Shown: positions 51,532 to 61,027 of the stretch, one piece after another
Layout of the letters: each line of letters begins with the position of its first letter
Numbering within the stretch: the first letter of the stretch is position 1
DNA from: Pontibacter lucknowensis
GTDB taxonomy: Bacteria > Bacteroidota > Bacteroidia > Cytophagales > Hymenobacteraceae
Direction: 5' to 3'
DNA length: 64,000 bases
Assembly: GCF_900156415.1 (NCBI RefSeq)
Contig: NZ_FTNM01000007.1
Location: forward strand, 62,001 to 126,000
The notes under the pieces: generated by a model
What the model was told of the DNA's origin: nothing
The model's database searches: none
Seen by the model: only the letters and a program-made list of their open reading frames with translations
Program-made: the position numbers and the translations under genes

Positions 51532-52861
51532 TAATCTTGATTCGTTTTACACGCTTATTGTCCGCCGACTCAACCGTAAAGTAATAGCGACCATACGACA
51601 CTTCTTCGCCTACGTAAGGTATACGACCAAAAAGTGCCAGCATCAGGCCTGCCACTGTTTCGTGCTCGCTCTTTACTTCGTTAAAGGCATCGAACGGAAC
51701 TTCCGTGATCTTACAAAAGTCATGCAGCGATGTTTTACCGTCAAATATAAAGGTATTTTCGTCGAGTTGTGAGTAAATGATCTCGTCCTCGTCATCAAAC
51801 TCGTCATTGATCTCACCTACAATCTCTTCGATTACATCTTCCATCGTAAGCAGTCCTACTGTAGTGCCATACTCGTTCACCACGATGGCCATGTGCACGT
51901 GCTTTTCCCTAAAGTCCTGCAGTAGGTTGGAGATGTGCTTGGTTTCCGGTACGTAAAAGGGCGCTCTGATCAGGTTCTGCCATTTAAAGTCAGTTCCTTT
52001 GTCAAGGTGCGGCAGCAGGTCTTTTACATAGAGTATGCCGTCGATGCTGTCGGTGCTTTCAGTATAAACCGGCACGCGCGAATAACCCCACTTGATGATC
52101 TGCGGAAGCAGTTCAGGTAGAGTAGCACTCTGCGGGAAAGCCACGATATCCATACGAGGACGCATTATCTGCTTCACCGTAATCGATCCGAAGTTTACAA
52201 TGCCGCGCAAGATCTTACGCTCTTCAGGCGACGTCTCTTCGTTGGTAAGGGCCACATCCAGACTATGGTGTAATTCTTCCAGTGTTTGGCTATAAGCACG
52301 CACACGGTAGCGCTTGTCTATGAAATTGCTGATACCGGTCAGCAACCAGGCAAGCGGTCGTAGCACAGGCCGCAAAGCATCCAGTATCGGAGCCATACGC
52401 TGCGCAATAGCAGTGCCGTGCTTGCGTGCATATACCTTAGGAAGTACCTCCCCAAAGAAAACGATCAGGAACGTAACTACCAACACACTGGCCAGCATCG
52501 TAGAAGTCGCCAGCGAAGTAGAGCCGACAAATTGCCACGCAATGTAGGCGCAGAGCGTGATGATACTAACATTGATCGCATTGTTAATGATCAGGAGCGA
52601 GGCCAGTAGTTGGCGTGGGCTCTGCAGGAGGTGGTGTACCAGTTGGAGCTTTTTTTCTTTGCTTGTTCTGGCTTTTTCAATCTCCTGAGGGGTGAGAGAG
52701 AAAAAAGCTGCCTCCGCCCCCGAAGTGAGGGCAGAGAGCAGCAATAAGATAAAGCAAGCCGAGATGGCTGCGATATATTCAATTCTAAGTAAAGCTGTTG
52801 CGCTTTGTAAAAGTTGCAGTAAGCTATAACTTAGGGGGTCTCCGGAATCTAAACTGTCCAA
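51491..52861 (-). CDS. gldE: Gliding motility-associated protein GldE
   Basis: A 456-residue inner-membrane protein of the HlyC/CorC family: N-terminal DUF21/CNNM membrane domain (about 30-190, four helices), two CBS domains (about 230-350, including [20 protein letters not shown] and [20 protein letters not shown]), and a C-terminal CorC_HlyC domain (about 370-450). In Flavobacterium GldE works with GldD, encoded next to it. Gene order mutY-ssb-gldE-gldD is shared with other Bacteroidota. Confidence 0.92.
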   Translation of the reverse strand: MDSLDSGDPLSYSLLQLLQSATALLRIEYIAAISACFILLLLSALTSGAEAAFFSLTPQEIEKARTSKEKKLQLVHHLLQSPRQLLASLLIINNAINVSIITLCAYIAWQFVGSTSLATSTMLASVLVVTFLIVFFGEVLPKVYARKHGTAIAQRMAPILDALRPVLRPLAWLLTGISNFIDKRYRVRAYSQTLEELHHSLDVALTNEETSPEERKILRGIVNFGSITVKQIMRPRMDIVAFPQSATLPELLPQIIKWGYSRVPVYTESTDSIDGILYVKDLLPHLDKGTDFKWQNLIRAPFYVPETKHISNLLQDFREKHVHMAIVVNEYGTTVGLLTMEDVIEEIVGEINDEFDDEDEIIYSQLDENTFIFDGKTSLHDFCKITEVPFDAFNEVKSEHETVAGLMLALFGRIPYVGEEVSYGRYYFTVESADNKRVKRIKINVASKKEHYHKVS

Positions 52862-52887
52862 AATCAGATAGTTAGGTTAAACATAGG

Positions 52888-53379
52888 TTAGAACGGCAGG
52901 TCATCTGGCTCGTCGTTCTGGAAGGCAGACGCATTGCCCTTGCCTGATGCGGTAGCACTGCCCTGACCTGAGGTTTGTCCCGATGACTGTGATGAAGAGC
53001 CGCCCTGGAATCCGCCAGAGTTGCCATTGCCACCTGTCTGTGCTTCAGTACGGGACGTTAGCATGGTCATGCTATCGGCGACAATCTCGGTTCTGTACCG
53101 CTGAACACCGTCTTTGTCCTGGTAGTTGTCTGTGCGAAGCTTGCCCTCAATGTAAACTGAGTGCCCTTTGCGCACATACTTTTCGGCTACCTCGGCCAAA
53201 CCGCGCCAAAGCACGATGTTGTGCCACTCGGTGCGCTCCTGGCGCTCGCCGTTTTTGTCTTTGAATGTTTCGGAAGTAGCGATCGGGAAACGCGCTACAG
53301 CTACGCCGCCTTCAAGGTGGCGAACTTCTGGGTCCTTACCAAGATTTCCGATAAGGATTACTTTGTTAACACTTGCCAT
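52888..53379 (-). CDS. ssb: Single-stranded DNA-binding protein
   Basis: A 163-residue SSB: OB fold at about 1-110 ([61 protein letters not shown]), a Gly/Ser/Gln-rich flexible linker, and the acidic tip ending DDLPF that recruits partner proteins. It lies 26 bases upstream of gldE. Confidence 0.97.
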   Translation of the reverse strand: MASVNKVILIGNLGKDPEVRHLEGGVAVARFPIATSETFKDKNGERQERTEWHNIVLWRGLAEVAEKYVRKGHSVYIEGKLRTDNYQDKDGVQRYRTEIVADSMTMLTSRTEAQTGGNGNSGGFQGGSSSQSSGQTSGQGSATASGKGNASAFQNDEPDDLPF

Positions 53380-53489
53380 GTCTTTTTTTGTTAAATATTA
53401 AATTGATTAGGGCTACTCCGACAACCAAGCCGGAGGCAATTATGGCTACTGAACCTTTAGAATGCATTTTCACGCATAAAAGTTTCAGT

Positions 53490-54581
53490 TTATAAATTTA
53501 GTAAAATCTTCTCATCTTTCAAATAGCTGTCGATAAGAATTGGCTTCGGCAAAGCCTCTATTTTTTCAGATGAATAAGGTGCCAGTCGCGCCTCCTGCAA
53601 AACCTCTTTACTTAAACGAAAATCGAGCTGAATGAGATAAAACCGGGCTGTTATTTTCTGGTGACTAAGCACATGCTTATAGTCTTTGCGCGGTGGCAAA
53701 AGATGTGATTCCTGCACTGCTACACCTGCATCGTTCAGTTCTTTCAGCAGCCTGGCGGTGTCCAGGATTTTCGTGTCGCTTTCGTGCAGGTAAAAATCAT
53801 ACAATCCTTCCCAAATATCGCCACTCAGGCGCTTGCGCATGTAATACTGTCCTTCGTGCATAAAAACCATGTAGTGGAAAAAGCGTGGGCGGGCGGCCTT
53901 TGCCTTTGACTTGACAGGAAGCTCCTGCACCAGGCCATGTGTGAAAGCGAAGCAGGACTGCTGCAGCGGGCAGAACAGGCAATCGGGCATGACGGGGGTG
54001 CACTGGATAGCCCCGAACTCCATGATAGCTTGATTGAAGGTGTCAGGCGCATCAGCAGGTATAAGTTCGTTGGCCAGTTGCTGAAACACCTTTCGTGAAG
54101 CAGGTGCCGCAATATCGTCTGATAATCCAAACACCCGGGCCAGCACCCTGAAAACGTTGCCATCGAGCACAGCAACCTTCTCCTGAAAGGCAAAAGAGGC
54201 GATAGCGGCAGCTGTGTAGCTTCCCACGCCCTTCAGTTTCAGGAGCTCTTCATACTTGTTTGGGAACACGCCGCCATATTCCTGCACGATCTGCTTAGCT
54301 GTGTGGTGCATATTACGGGCCCTGGAGTAGTAGCCAAGTCCCTGCCAGAGGCGTAGCACTTCATCCTGAGGGGCCGCCGCCAGGTGCTGCACGGTTGGGT
54401 AGGCTTCGGCAAAGCGTTGGAAGTATGGCAGTCCCTGGGCTACGCGCGTCTGCTGCAGGATCACTTCAGAAAGCCAGATCAGGTATGGATCGGTGGTGTC
54501 GCGCCAGGGCAGGGTTCTTTTGTGGCGCTGGTACCATGTCAGCAACGTGTTTGGGAAGTATGTGCTAGGAATGTTTTTCAT
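53490..54581 (-). CDS. mutY: A/G-specific adenine glycosylase
   Basis: Removes adenine mispaired with 8-oxoguanine. The 363-residue protein has catalytic Glu39 in WLSEVILQQTRV, the HhH element LKGVGSYTAAAI (about 116-127), Asp140 in VLDGNVFRV, a [4Fe-4S] motif with Cys194, 201, 204 and 210, and a C-terminal NUDIX-like MutY domain. The start is ATG 54581 since a TACATTTG promoter box lies at 54626-54619 inside the longer open frame that would begin at 54632. Confidence 0.96.
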   Translation of the reverse strand: MKNIPSTYFPNTLLTWYQRHKRTLPWRDTTDPYLIWLSEVILQQTRVAQGLPYFQRFAEAYPTVQHLAAAPQDEVLRLWQGLGYYSRARNMHHTAKQIVQEYGGVFPNKYEELLKLKGVGSYTAAAIASFAFQEKVAVLDGNVFRVLARVFGLSDDIAAPASRKVFQQLANELIPADAPDTFNQAIMEFGAIQCTPVMPDCLFCPLQQSCFAFTHGLVQELPVKSKAKAARPRFFHYMVFMHEGQYYMRKRLSGDIWEGLYDFYLHESDTKILDTARLLKELNDAGVAVQESHLLPPRKDYKHVLSHQKITARFYLIQLDFRLSKEVLQEARLAPYSSEKIEALPKPILIDSYLKDEKILLNL

Positions 54582-54933
54582 AATAAAAGGTCCCTTGAGC
54601 TCAGGCAGCTTGAACAGACAAATGTAAGACATTGTTCTGAGTGTGGAAGGAATGTATTGGTGTCAGTTTTTGTATCTTATTAAAATATAAGTAGATACGT
54701 GGCGTTAGGAAGAGGGCAAGCTGGCATGGGTATTGCAAGAGAACCGTCAGCCAAAAGGTGTGGAGAAGGTATATGAACGGCAAGGTTAAATCTGTAATAA
54801 TTTAGTGCTAAAGCTTTTACTTGTCGAAAAGTAGGTATACCTTTGTGCCCCGAAAAATGGGGAACGACAGCGCTGTTGTTTCTCCTGAAAAAGAGAAAGT
54901 TAACTTATTACTAATTTATAAAAATCTAAGAAA
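54582..54933. other. Divergent promoter region between mutY and hup
   Basis: The 352 bases hold two -7 boxes: TACATTTG on the minus strand (54626-54619) for mutY and TACCTTTG on the plus strand (54838-54845) for hup. The latter has TTTT at about 54815 as -33 element with 19-base spacing and a predicted leader of about 83 bases. No other structure is seen. Confidence 0.6.
54838..54845 (+). promoter_or_regulatory. -7 box of hup
   Basis: TACCTTTG matches TAnnTTTG and is followed by an A-rich leader up to GTG 54934. A -33 candidate TTTT lies 19 bases upstream. Confidence 0.6.
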
Positions 54934-55239
54934 GTGACTAAAGCAGAAGTAATATCAGAAATTGCTGATAAAACAGGGATTGATAAGGCTGATGTGCAAT
55001 CTACCATTGAGGCATTTTTCAAAGTGGTGAAAGACTCTATGGCCGATGGCAACAACATCTACGTGAGAGGTTTTGGAAGCTTTGTAAACAAGAAGCGCGC
55101 TAAGAAAGTGGCTCGTAACATTTCGAAGAACACTTCCATCATTATTGATGAGCACTTTATTCCAAGCTTCAAGCCATCTAAGACCTTTATTGCTAAGATT
55201 AAGAACAGCAAAAAGATCAAAGAACTGGCTCATTCTTAA
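54934..55239 (+). CDS. hup: HU family DNA-binding protein
   Basis: A 101-residue nucleoid protein starting at GTG 54934. The HU fold is clear: TKAEVISEIADKTGIDKADV, then DGNNIYVRGFGSFVNKKRAKKVARN and the beta-arm/tail FKPSKTFIAKIKNSKKIK. It binds and bends DNA without strong sequence preference. It lies upstream of a TPR gene, a ribosomal-type small protein and RNase G on the same strand. Confidence 0.96.
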   Translation: MTKAEVISEIADKTGIDKADVQSTIEAFFKVVKDSMADGNNIYVRGFGSFVNKKRAKKVARNISKNTSIIIDEHFIPSFKPSKTFIAKIKNSKKIKELAHS

Positions 55240-55311
55240 TTCTTTCGTATATTTGCCGGTTGCCTGTTTGGTTATCCTTTAAAAAACAGTCACTTACAAA
55301 AACAGAAACAC

Positions 55312-56172
55312 ATGTCACGCGCTCAAATATTTATTCTTGTAGCAGCAATTGCTTTGGCAGGGGCTATGTTCTTTCTGCCTAAAGTGGTTGTGACGAAGGA
55401 TGACAGTACAGTAGCTGCTGAGCAGACTGCAACCATACCTGAAGGACACTCTGAGGATGATGGCCACGACCATGGACCTGCGCCAGCCGCTGCGGCTGAT
55501 GGGATGCACTCGATGGCTACGCCAGAGCAAATGATGGAACTGGCTACAGTACGTGCCCGCTATAACAAAGCATCTGATGCCAAAACACGCGGCTTGTTAG
55601 CCAATGAACTGGCAGCTGCTTATGCTGCAGCAAGTAAATTTGACAGTGCAGGTTACTATTACGAGTTGGCCGCTGAAGCCCGTCCGGGTGAAAAGACCTA
55701 CCGTAAAGCAGGTGACCAGTACTTTGAAGCCTTTACTTATGCAGCCACACAGCAGCGTGCGAGCGAAATGGGCGGCAAGGCACGTAAAATGTATGAGCAG
55801 GTGCTAAAGAACAATCCTTCGGACATGGACGCGAAAACAAACGTGGCCATGACTTATATCGCCAGCGAAAATCCTATGCAGGGTATAACGCTGTTGCGTG
55901 AGGTGATTTCGGCAGATCCGAAAAACCAGAAGGCGCTGTTTAACTTAGGTATACTGTCAGTGCAGTCAGGGCAGTGGGACAAAGCCGCCGAGCGTTTCCA
56001 GGAGTTGACAACCGTTAACCCGGATCACGTAGAAGGCACTTTCTACCTGGCTGTGTCGCTGGCCGAAACCGGTAAGAAAGAAGAAGCCATCAGGACTTTC
56101 AATAAAGTGAAGACGATGAGCAGCGACCCTGCACTGACAGCTTCAGTTGACGAGTACCTGGCAAAAATGTAA
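55312..56172 (+). CDS. Membrane-anchored TPR protein with His-rich linker
   Basis: A 286-residue protein with an N-terminal membrane anchor or signal (about 5-25), a His/Asp/Ala-rich linker (about 44-68, GHSEDDGHDHGP and further), and TPR repeats over about 75-280 (NELAAAYAAASKFDSAGYYY, ALFNLGILSVQSGQWDKAAE, GTFYLAVSLAETGKKEEA). It is placed between hup and the COX24-type gene, a common Bacteroidota order. Its role is unknown; the histidine cluster might bind metal. Confidence 0.82.
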   Translation: MSRAQIFILVAAIALAGAMFFLPKVVVTKDDSTVAAEQTATIPEGHSEDDGHDHGPAPAAAADGMHSMATPEQMMELATVRARYNKASDAKTRGLLANELAAAYAAASKFDSAGYYYELAAEARPGEKTYRKAGDQYFEAFTYAATQQRASEMGGKARKMYEQVLKNNPSDMDAKTNVAMTYIASENPMQGITLLREVISADPKNQKALFNLGILSVQSGQWDKAAERFQELTTVNPDHVEGTFYLAVSLAETGKKEEAIRTFNKVKTMSSDPALTASVDEYLAKM

Positions 56173-56208
56173 TAAAAGAAATAATCATTTAATAAAAATT
56201 TCAAGACT

Positions 56209-56298
56209 ATGCCTTGCGGAAAGAAAAGAAAAAGACATAAGATTGCTACTCACAAGAGAAAGAAGCGTCTAAGAAAAAACAGACATAAGAAGAAGTAA
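56209..56298 (+). CDS. 29-residue AURKAIP1/COX24-type small ribosomal protein
   Basis: The frame ATG 56209 to TAA 56298 encodes MPCGKKRKRHKIATHKRKKR followed by LRKNRHKKK, a 29-residue very basic protein. It matches the Bacteroidota members of the AURKAIP1/COX24 domain family, related to mitochondrial mS38 and mycobacterial bS22, which are parts of the ribosome. It lies 36 bases after the TPR gene and upstream of RNase G, a conserved place. It is too short for many gene finders. The ribosomal assignment rests on family knowledge. Confidence 0.88.
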   Translation: MPCGKKRKRHKIATHKRKKRLRKNRHKKK

Positions 56299-56318
56299 TT
56301 TCTTCTGCGTTTATTGAG

Positions 56319-56350
56319 GCCCACATTGCTTCTGCAATTGTGGGCTTTGG
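56319..56350 (+). terminator. Hairpin after the small ribosomal protein gene
   Basis: GCCCACA-TTGC and GCAA-TTGTGGGC pair around TTCT, followed by only TTT then GG. It could be a weak terminator or a processing site ahead of rng. Confidence 0.55.
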
Positions 56351-56380
56351 TCTATACATCCAACTAATCTTTGAGAGAAA

Positions 56381-57967
56381 TTGAGTAACGAGCTTATTAT
56401 CAATTCTACTCAGGATGGAGAGCGCATCGCCTTATTACAGGATAAGAGACTTGTAGAGTTTCACCACGAGAAAAAGGACACCAACTACATTGTAGGGGAT
56501 ATCTTTCTGGGGACTGTAAAAAAGGTAATGCCAGGCCTAAACGCCGCTTTTATTGATATTGGCTACCACAAAGATGCATTTCTGCATTACCATGATCTGG
56601 GAGCCAATATCAAAACCCTGAACAAGTATGTGAAAGCGGCACAGACACAGAAGAACGCTTCTGCAAAGCTTAACCAGCTTAAATTTGAGCCAGAAATTGA
56701 CAAACTCGGCAAGATCGCTGATGTTCTTAAAAAGGGACAGCAGGTATTGGTGCAGATTGTCAAAGAACCGATTTCAACCAAAGGGCCGCGCCTTTCATGT
56801 GAGCTTTCGCTCGCCGGTCGATACCTGGTGCTCGTACCGTTTTCAAACACGGTAAGCGTATCCAAGAAGATCGTTAGCAAGGAAGAACGCACACGCCTTA
56901 AGCGCCTGATCAACTCGATCAAGCCTGAGAACTTTGGCGTGATCATCCGGACAGTGGCAGAAGGCCGTGAGGTGGCAGAACTCGACAGAGACCTGCGCAA
57001 CATGGTGGAGAGCTGGGAAGAAGGCTTTAAATCGCTGAAGATTGCCAAGCCCAATGACAAGATCATTGGGGAATTGGGACGTTCTTCGTCCATACTGAGA
57101 GACTTAATGAACGAGAGCTTTGACAACATAGTAGTCGACGACGAGTCGCTCTATGACGAGATCAAAGCATACATCGGTAGCATTGCGCCAGATAAAGTAA
57201 AAATTCTGAAGCATTACACCGGTAAGACAAAAACCTTCGAACACTTTAACATTGAGCGGCAACTAAAGGCTGCATTCGGTAAAACAGTGACCATACCAGG
57301 CGGCGGATACCTGGTGATAGAGCACACCGAAGCCCTGCACGTAGTCGATGTGAACAGTGGGAATAAATCTAATACCGAAACCGATCAGGAGGCTACCGCG
57401 CTGAATGTGAATATGATGGCTGCCAGAGAAGTGGCCCGTCAGCTGCGACTCCGGGATATAGGTGGTATCATTGTAATTGACTTCATTGACATGAAGTCGC
57501 CCGAAAACCGCCAGAAAGTATACGAGGTAGTCAAAGAGGAGCTGAAGAGAGACCGATCCAAGTCGACAGTTCTGCCTATCTCTAAGTTTGGCCTGATGCA
57601 GATCACGCGACAGCGTGTAAGGCCAGAGCAGAATATCGTGACCGGCGAGGTATGCCCTACCTGTAACGGCACCGGTAAAATAACTGCCAGCATTCTGATT
57701 ACTGATGAAATAGACGTAGCGGTAGACGACCTGCTCACGCGACACAACCATAGAAGTCTGACACTGTACGTGCATCCTTTCCTGTATGCTTACTATACAA
57801 AAGGATGGTTCTCCAAGCAGATCAAGTGGTTCTTCCACTACTTCAAGTGGGTGAAATTTGTAAAAGACACTTCGCTCGGCATTACTGACTTTAAGGTAAT
57901 GGATGACAAAGGCGAAGAAATAGAGCTGCGCACCGCCCTGACGGAGGTGAACGGGACGCAGGAATAA
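56381..57967 (+). CDS. rng: Ribonuclease G (RNase E/G family)
   Basis: Endoribonuclease for rRNA 5' maturation and mRNA turnover. The 528-residue protein, starting at TTG 56381 (SNELIINSTQDGERIALL), has the S1 domain (about 35-130), the 5'-sensor/RNase H-like region, and the catalytic part with HVVDVNSGNKS and IIVIDFIDM, whose Asp residues bind Mg. The Zn-link motif CPTCNGTG is present. It lies in the HU - TPR - COX24-type - rng order typical for the phylum. Confidence 0.95.
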   Translation: MSNELIINSTQDGERIALLQDKRLVEFHHEKKDTNYIVGDIFLGTVKKVMPGLNAAFIDIGYHKDAFLHYHDLGANIKTLNKYVKAAQTQKNASAKLNQLKFEPEIDKLGKIADVLKKGQQVLVQIVKEPISTKGPRLSCELSLAGRYLVLVPFSNTVSVSKKIVSKEERTRLKRLINSIKPENFGVIIRTVAEGREVAELDRDLRNMVESWEEGFKSLKIAKPNDKIIGELGRSSSILRDLMNESFDNIVVDDESLYDEIKAYIGSIAPDKVKILKHYTGKTKTFEHFNIERQLKAAFGKTVTIPGGGYLVIEHTEALHVVDVNSGNKSNTETDQEATALNVNMMAAREVARQLRLRDIGGIIVIDFIDMKSPENRQKVYEVVKEELKRDRSKSTVLPISKFGLMQITRQRVRPEQNIVTGEVCPTCNGTGKITASILITDEIDVAVDDLLTRHNHRSLTLYVHPFLYAYYTKGWFSKQIKWFFHYFKWVKFVKDTSLGITDFKVMDDKGEEIELRTALTEVNGTQE

Positions 57968-57995
57968 GAAAATTTTAATCAGATTCAATGGCAAC

Positions 57996-58036
57996 AAAAA
58001 GGCCGCTCTGTTTATTCAGAGCGGCCTTTTTGATTT
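57996..58036. terminator. Bidirectional terminator between rng and the beta-barrel gene
   Basis: AAAAAGGCCGCTCTG and CAGAGCGGCCTTTTT form a perfect 15-bp stem around TTTATT. Confidence 0.92.
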
Positions 58037-58051
58037 GTGTTCAAGTTATAC

Positions 58052-58729
58052 TTAGAACTTGATGCCCACATCAAGGGATACCCCGTTGTTCTTGATCGCA
58101 ATGTTTTTGTCACCTAGTCGGTCACTATAGAAATTGTCAATATTACTCAGACCACGCAGGTAAGTAACACCGCCAAATAGTTTAGTGCTCTGACCGAGTT
58201 GCAATTCGGCGCCAGTTCCCAACAGGGCGCTGGTTTCAAAGATATTGAAGCGCTTCGCTGTCTTCTCACCATTGATCACTTTTTGGTTGTTAACCTGGGC
58301 TGACACCTTGGTTCCAAGAGCACCACCTACCTGGAAGTACAGGATCACATCCGGCGCTACCTCATTAGTGAACAGCTTAAGCGTGAGCGGTATTTCCAGA
58401 TACTGCACAGTCAGGTCATCCTCTACTGGCACTGTCGTTGGCTGGCCGTTCGGATCCTGTGAAGTAAAATCATACTTGATTTTAGAGCCTTTGCTGCGGA
58501 ACATCAAACCAGAGCTGAAGGCATAGTTATTGGAGAAAAAATAATCACCAACCACACCTACACCAATACGCAGTGTATTGCTGCTTTTTTCAAAACCGTG
58601 TCTGTCCTCAGCTATAAAGCGATTGCCTGAAATGGTAGGGGAGAACTGAATGCCGATTTCCATTTGGGCCATGGCAGTGGATGTAAAGCCCAAAAAGAGC
58701 AGCAGTAATGCGAGTTTTTTGAATTGCAT
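58052..58729 (-). CDS. Outer-membrane beta-barrel protein (PorT-like family)
   Basis: A 225-residue exported protein: signal peptide about 1-22 (FTSTAMAQ) followed by an eight-strand-like barrel with alternating residues (EIGIQFSPTISGNRF, YFFSNNYAFSSGLMFRS, YLEIPLTLKLF, NNGVSLDVGIKF) and a terminal Phe. It fits the broad 'porin family / PorT family' barrel group of Bacteroidota. Adjacent to gldB but divergent from it. Whether it has a role in secretion is unknown. Confidence 0.82.
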   Translation of the reverse strand: MQFKKLALLLLFLGFTSTAMAQMEIGIQFSPTISGNRFIAEDRHGFEKSSNTLRIGVGVVGDYFFSNNYAFSSGLMFRSKGSKIKYDFTSQDPNGQPTTVPVEDDLTVQYLEIPLTLKLFTNEVAPDVILYFQVGGALGTKVSAQVNNQKVINGEKTAKRFNIFETSALLGTGAELQLGQSTKLFGGVTYLRGLSNIDNFYSDRLGDKNIAIKNNGVSLDVGIKF

Positions 58730-58772
58730 GTTAATTTGTCGCGTTAATTTATTCTAATACGGGATAACCCTG

Positions 58773-58780
58773 TATTTTTG
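58773..58780 (+). promoter_or_regulatory. -7 box of gldB
   Basis: TATTTTTG matches TAnnTTTG, with ATTT about 22 bases upstream. The leader before ATG 58797 would be about 11 bases. Confidence 0.5.
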
Positions 58781-58796
58781 TATTAAATATTCGGCA

Positions 58797-59792
58797 ATGT
58801 ATCACAGATTATTATTACTCGCAACCATCCTATTGCTTTTTAGCTGTAAGAAGAAGGGGGGCTGCGACATACCTGAAGAAATTGAGCGTATACCTGTAAC
58901 GGTAGAGATCGAACGACTGGAAAAGCCCTTTTTTGCGGCAAGCTCAAAGCAGGACATCGCTACTTTCCTTGATAGCAATCCCGTCTTTGCGGAACGTTTC
59001 ATCCAACGCCGGAACTACCCTTCGGACTCGGCAGTAATTAATGCGCTTTATGCGTTGGCCACTAACCCTGAGCTCCAGAAGCTGGCGCAGGAGGCGGACC
59101 AGACTTTCGGTGACATGGCTACAGAAAAGCAGCAGCTCGAAACTGCTTTCAAGCATATCAAATATTACTATCCTGAGTTTGGGGAGCCGCAGGTCAAAAC
59201 TTTCGTTTCTGGTCTCAACCAGGACCTGATGGTATCAGACAGCCTGCTGGTTTTCGGTATTGACTTTTTTATTGGCAAAGATGCCAGCTACCGACCTGAT
59301 ACCTACGATTACATCCTGAAACGCTACGAGCGGCCGAACATGGTGCCAGCCGCCATGCTGCTGCTGTCTAACCGATTCAATAAAACCAGTTTCCTGGAGC
59401 GTAGTCTGTTAGCCGAGATGGTGAATACAGGTAAAGCCTATTATTTTGTGAAATCCATCATGCCTTGCACGCCTGACTCTACCATCATCGGGTATAGCGG
59501 ACAGCAACTGGCCGATGTGCGCCACAACGAAGGCCGCATCTGGGCACATTTCGTCGAGCAAAAACTGCTCTATGAGAAAAGCCCATTCGTAGTAAACAAG
59601 TACATCGGCGAGCGACCTAATACGCCCGAAATCGACCCAACCTCCCCTGGTCGCCTGGGTACCTGGGTAGGCTGGCAGATTGTGCGCAGGTATATGGAGC
59701 GCAATCCGAAGGTCACGTTGCAGGAACTGATGGCTGACGACGATCACCAGAAAATTTTCAACGAATCGAAATACAAGCCTGAGAAGCGATAG
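58797..59792 (+). CDS. gldB: Gliding motility lipoprotein GldB
   Basis: A 331-residue lipoprotein with lipobox LFSC (Cys17). The body shows GldB features: TVEIERLEKPFFA, AFKHIKYYYPEFGEP, LVFGIDFFIGKDASYRPD and a C-terminal EIDPTSPGRLGTWVGWQIVRRYMERNP. GldB is required for gliding in Flavobacterium and has a fold seen in the DUF2268/peptidase-like group. In many relatives gldC follows; here a glycosyltransferase gene does. With gldD and gldE elsewhere in the window, gliding or type IX secretion is likely in this organism. Confidence 0.92.
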   Translation: MYHRLLLLATILLLFSCKKKGGCDIPEEIERIPVTVEIERLEKPFFAASSKQDIATFLDSNPVFAERFIQRRNYPSDSAVINALYALATNPELQKLAQEADQTFGDMATEKQQLETAFKHIKYYYPEFGEPQVKTFVSGLNQDLMVSDSLLVFGIDFFIGKDASYRPDTYDYILKRYERPNMVPAAMLLLSNRFNKTSFLERSLLAEMVNTGKAYYFVKSIMPCTPDSTIIGYSGQQLADVRHNEGRIWAHFVEQKLLYEKSPFVVNKYIGERPNTPEIDPTSPGRLGTWVGWQIVRRYMERNPKVTLQELMADDDHQKIFNESKYKPEKR

Positions 59793-59821
59793 TTCTATAC
59801 CTCGCCTCTATACCTGCGCGC

Positions 59822-61024
59822 ATGCACATAGCTATTTTTAATCAGCATCATCACAACCCTGACTGCCCTTCTACCTGCAGGCACTACACCTTTCTGGAGT
59901 ACCTGGCCAAACGACATAAGGTGAGTCTGGTAACGAGCAGCGCCTGGAAGCAGCTTCGCATTACAGACAGGTATAAGTGGGTGCCGGATGGAGTGGACCT
60001 TTACGAACAGGAGGTGCCCTACAGCAACAAAATGGGCGTGCGCAGGCGACTTGTTTCTTACGGCGGCTTTGCAGCCTACAGCCTGGCCAAAGGTCTTTCT
60101 ATACCTAAGCCTGATGTGGTCTGGGGAGTGTCAACACCGCTTTCTACGCCTTGGATGGCAGCCCGTGTCGCAAAGATGCGTGGCATTCCGTGGGTGTTTG
60201 AGGTGCAGGACCTGTGGCCTAGCTTCCCGATTGAAATGGGAGCAGTCAAGAAGGAGTGGCTAAAACGACGCCTTTTCAGGCTTGAGAAGAATCTCTACCA
60301 GAATGCCAGCCATATCATCACACTTTCTCCGGATATGGAAGAATATGTGGTTAGGCAAGGTATAGCGCGGGATAAGGTAAGCACTATCCTGAATGGCACT
60401 GACTTGGAAATGGCCGACGCTGCGACTCCTGAGAGAGTGGCAGCACTGCGAAAGCAATATCAGCTGCAAGGCAAGCAAGTCGTACTCTATGCCGGTACGT
60501 TTGGTCGCGCCAATGATATACCTACCATTATGCAGGCAGCTGAAGCAATGGCTAACCAACAGGACATTGTATTTGTGCTGGCAGGAGGAGGCTACTATGA
60601 CAACGAACTGCGGAAGCTGTCGTTGCGCCTGCCTAACCTGGTGCTAATGCCGCCACAGCCGCGCCCTGATGTGTTCACCCTATTCAAATTAGCAGATCTG
60701 GCACTCATTACCTTCAACGATTTGCCTGTGCTCGCCTCTAATTCTCCGGCCAAGCTTTATGATAGCCTGGCTTGCGGTGTTCCCGTGCTTGTGACTAATC
60801 CCGGTTGGACAAAGACATTCGTGGAGCAACATAACTGTGGCTGGTACAGTCCTGCAAGTCAGCCTGAACTGTTGGCTAAGAAGATAAAAGAGATCATGGC
60901 TGATCGTGAAAAGCGGCGACAGGCCGGGGCCAATGGGCAATCCATAGCCCGGCAGCTGTTCGACCGCCAGCAACTTGCCGCCCAGGTAGAGCAGGTTTTG
61001 TTGCAGGTGACAGGCAAGGTATAG
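59822..61024 (+). CDS. Glycosyltransferase family 4 (WbuB-like)
   Basis: A 400-residue GT-B enzyme. The N-terminal acceptor domain starts MHIAIFNQHHHNPDCPSTCR and includes GIPWVFEVQDLWPSFPIEMG. The C-terminal donor domain has VVLYAGTFGRANDIPT, the nucleotide-sugar loop and PAKLYDSLACGVPVLVTNPG with the E/D-x7-type acidic region. The 'EVQDLWP' and 'FG-x-AND' elements are of the WbuB type, which adds an amino sugar in O-antigen synthesis. It starts 29 bases after gldB and may share its transcript. Confidence 0.9.
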   Translation: MHIAIFNQHHHNPDCPSTCRHYTFLEYLAKRHKVSLVTSSAWKQLRITDRYKWVPDGVDLYEQEVPYSNKMGVRRRLVSYGGFAAYSLAKGLSIPKPDVVWGVSTPLSTPWMAARVAKMRGIPWVFEVQDLWPSFPIEMGAVKKEWLKRRLFRLEKNLYQNASHIITLSPDMEEYVVRQGIARDKVSTILNGTDLEMADAATPERVAALRKQYQLQGKQVVLYAGTFGRANDIPTIMQAAEAMANQQDIVFVLAGGGYYDNELRKLSLRLPNLVLMPPQPRPDVFTLFKLADLALITFNDLPVLASNSPAKLYDSLACGVPVLVTNPGWTKTFVEQHNCGWYSPASQPELLAKKIKEIMADREKRRQAGANGQSIARQLFDRQQLAAQVEQVLLQVTGKV

Positions 61025-61027
61025 GCT

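Noticed and set aside
57263-57997. Minus-strand open frame of 244 codons
   Set aside because: Antisense to the catalytic half of RNase G.
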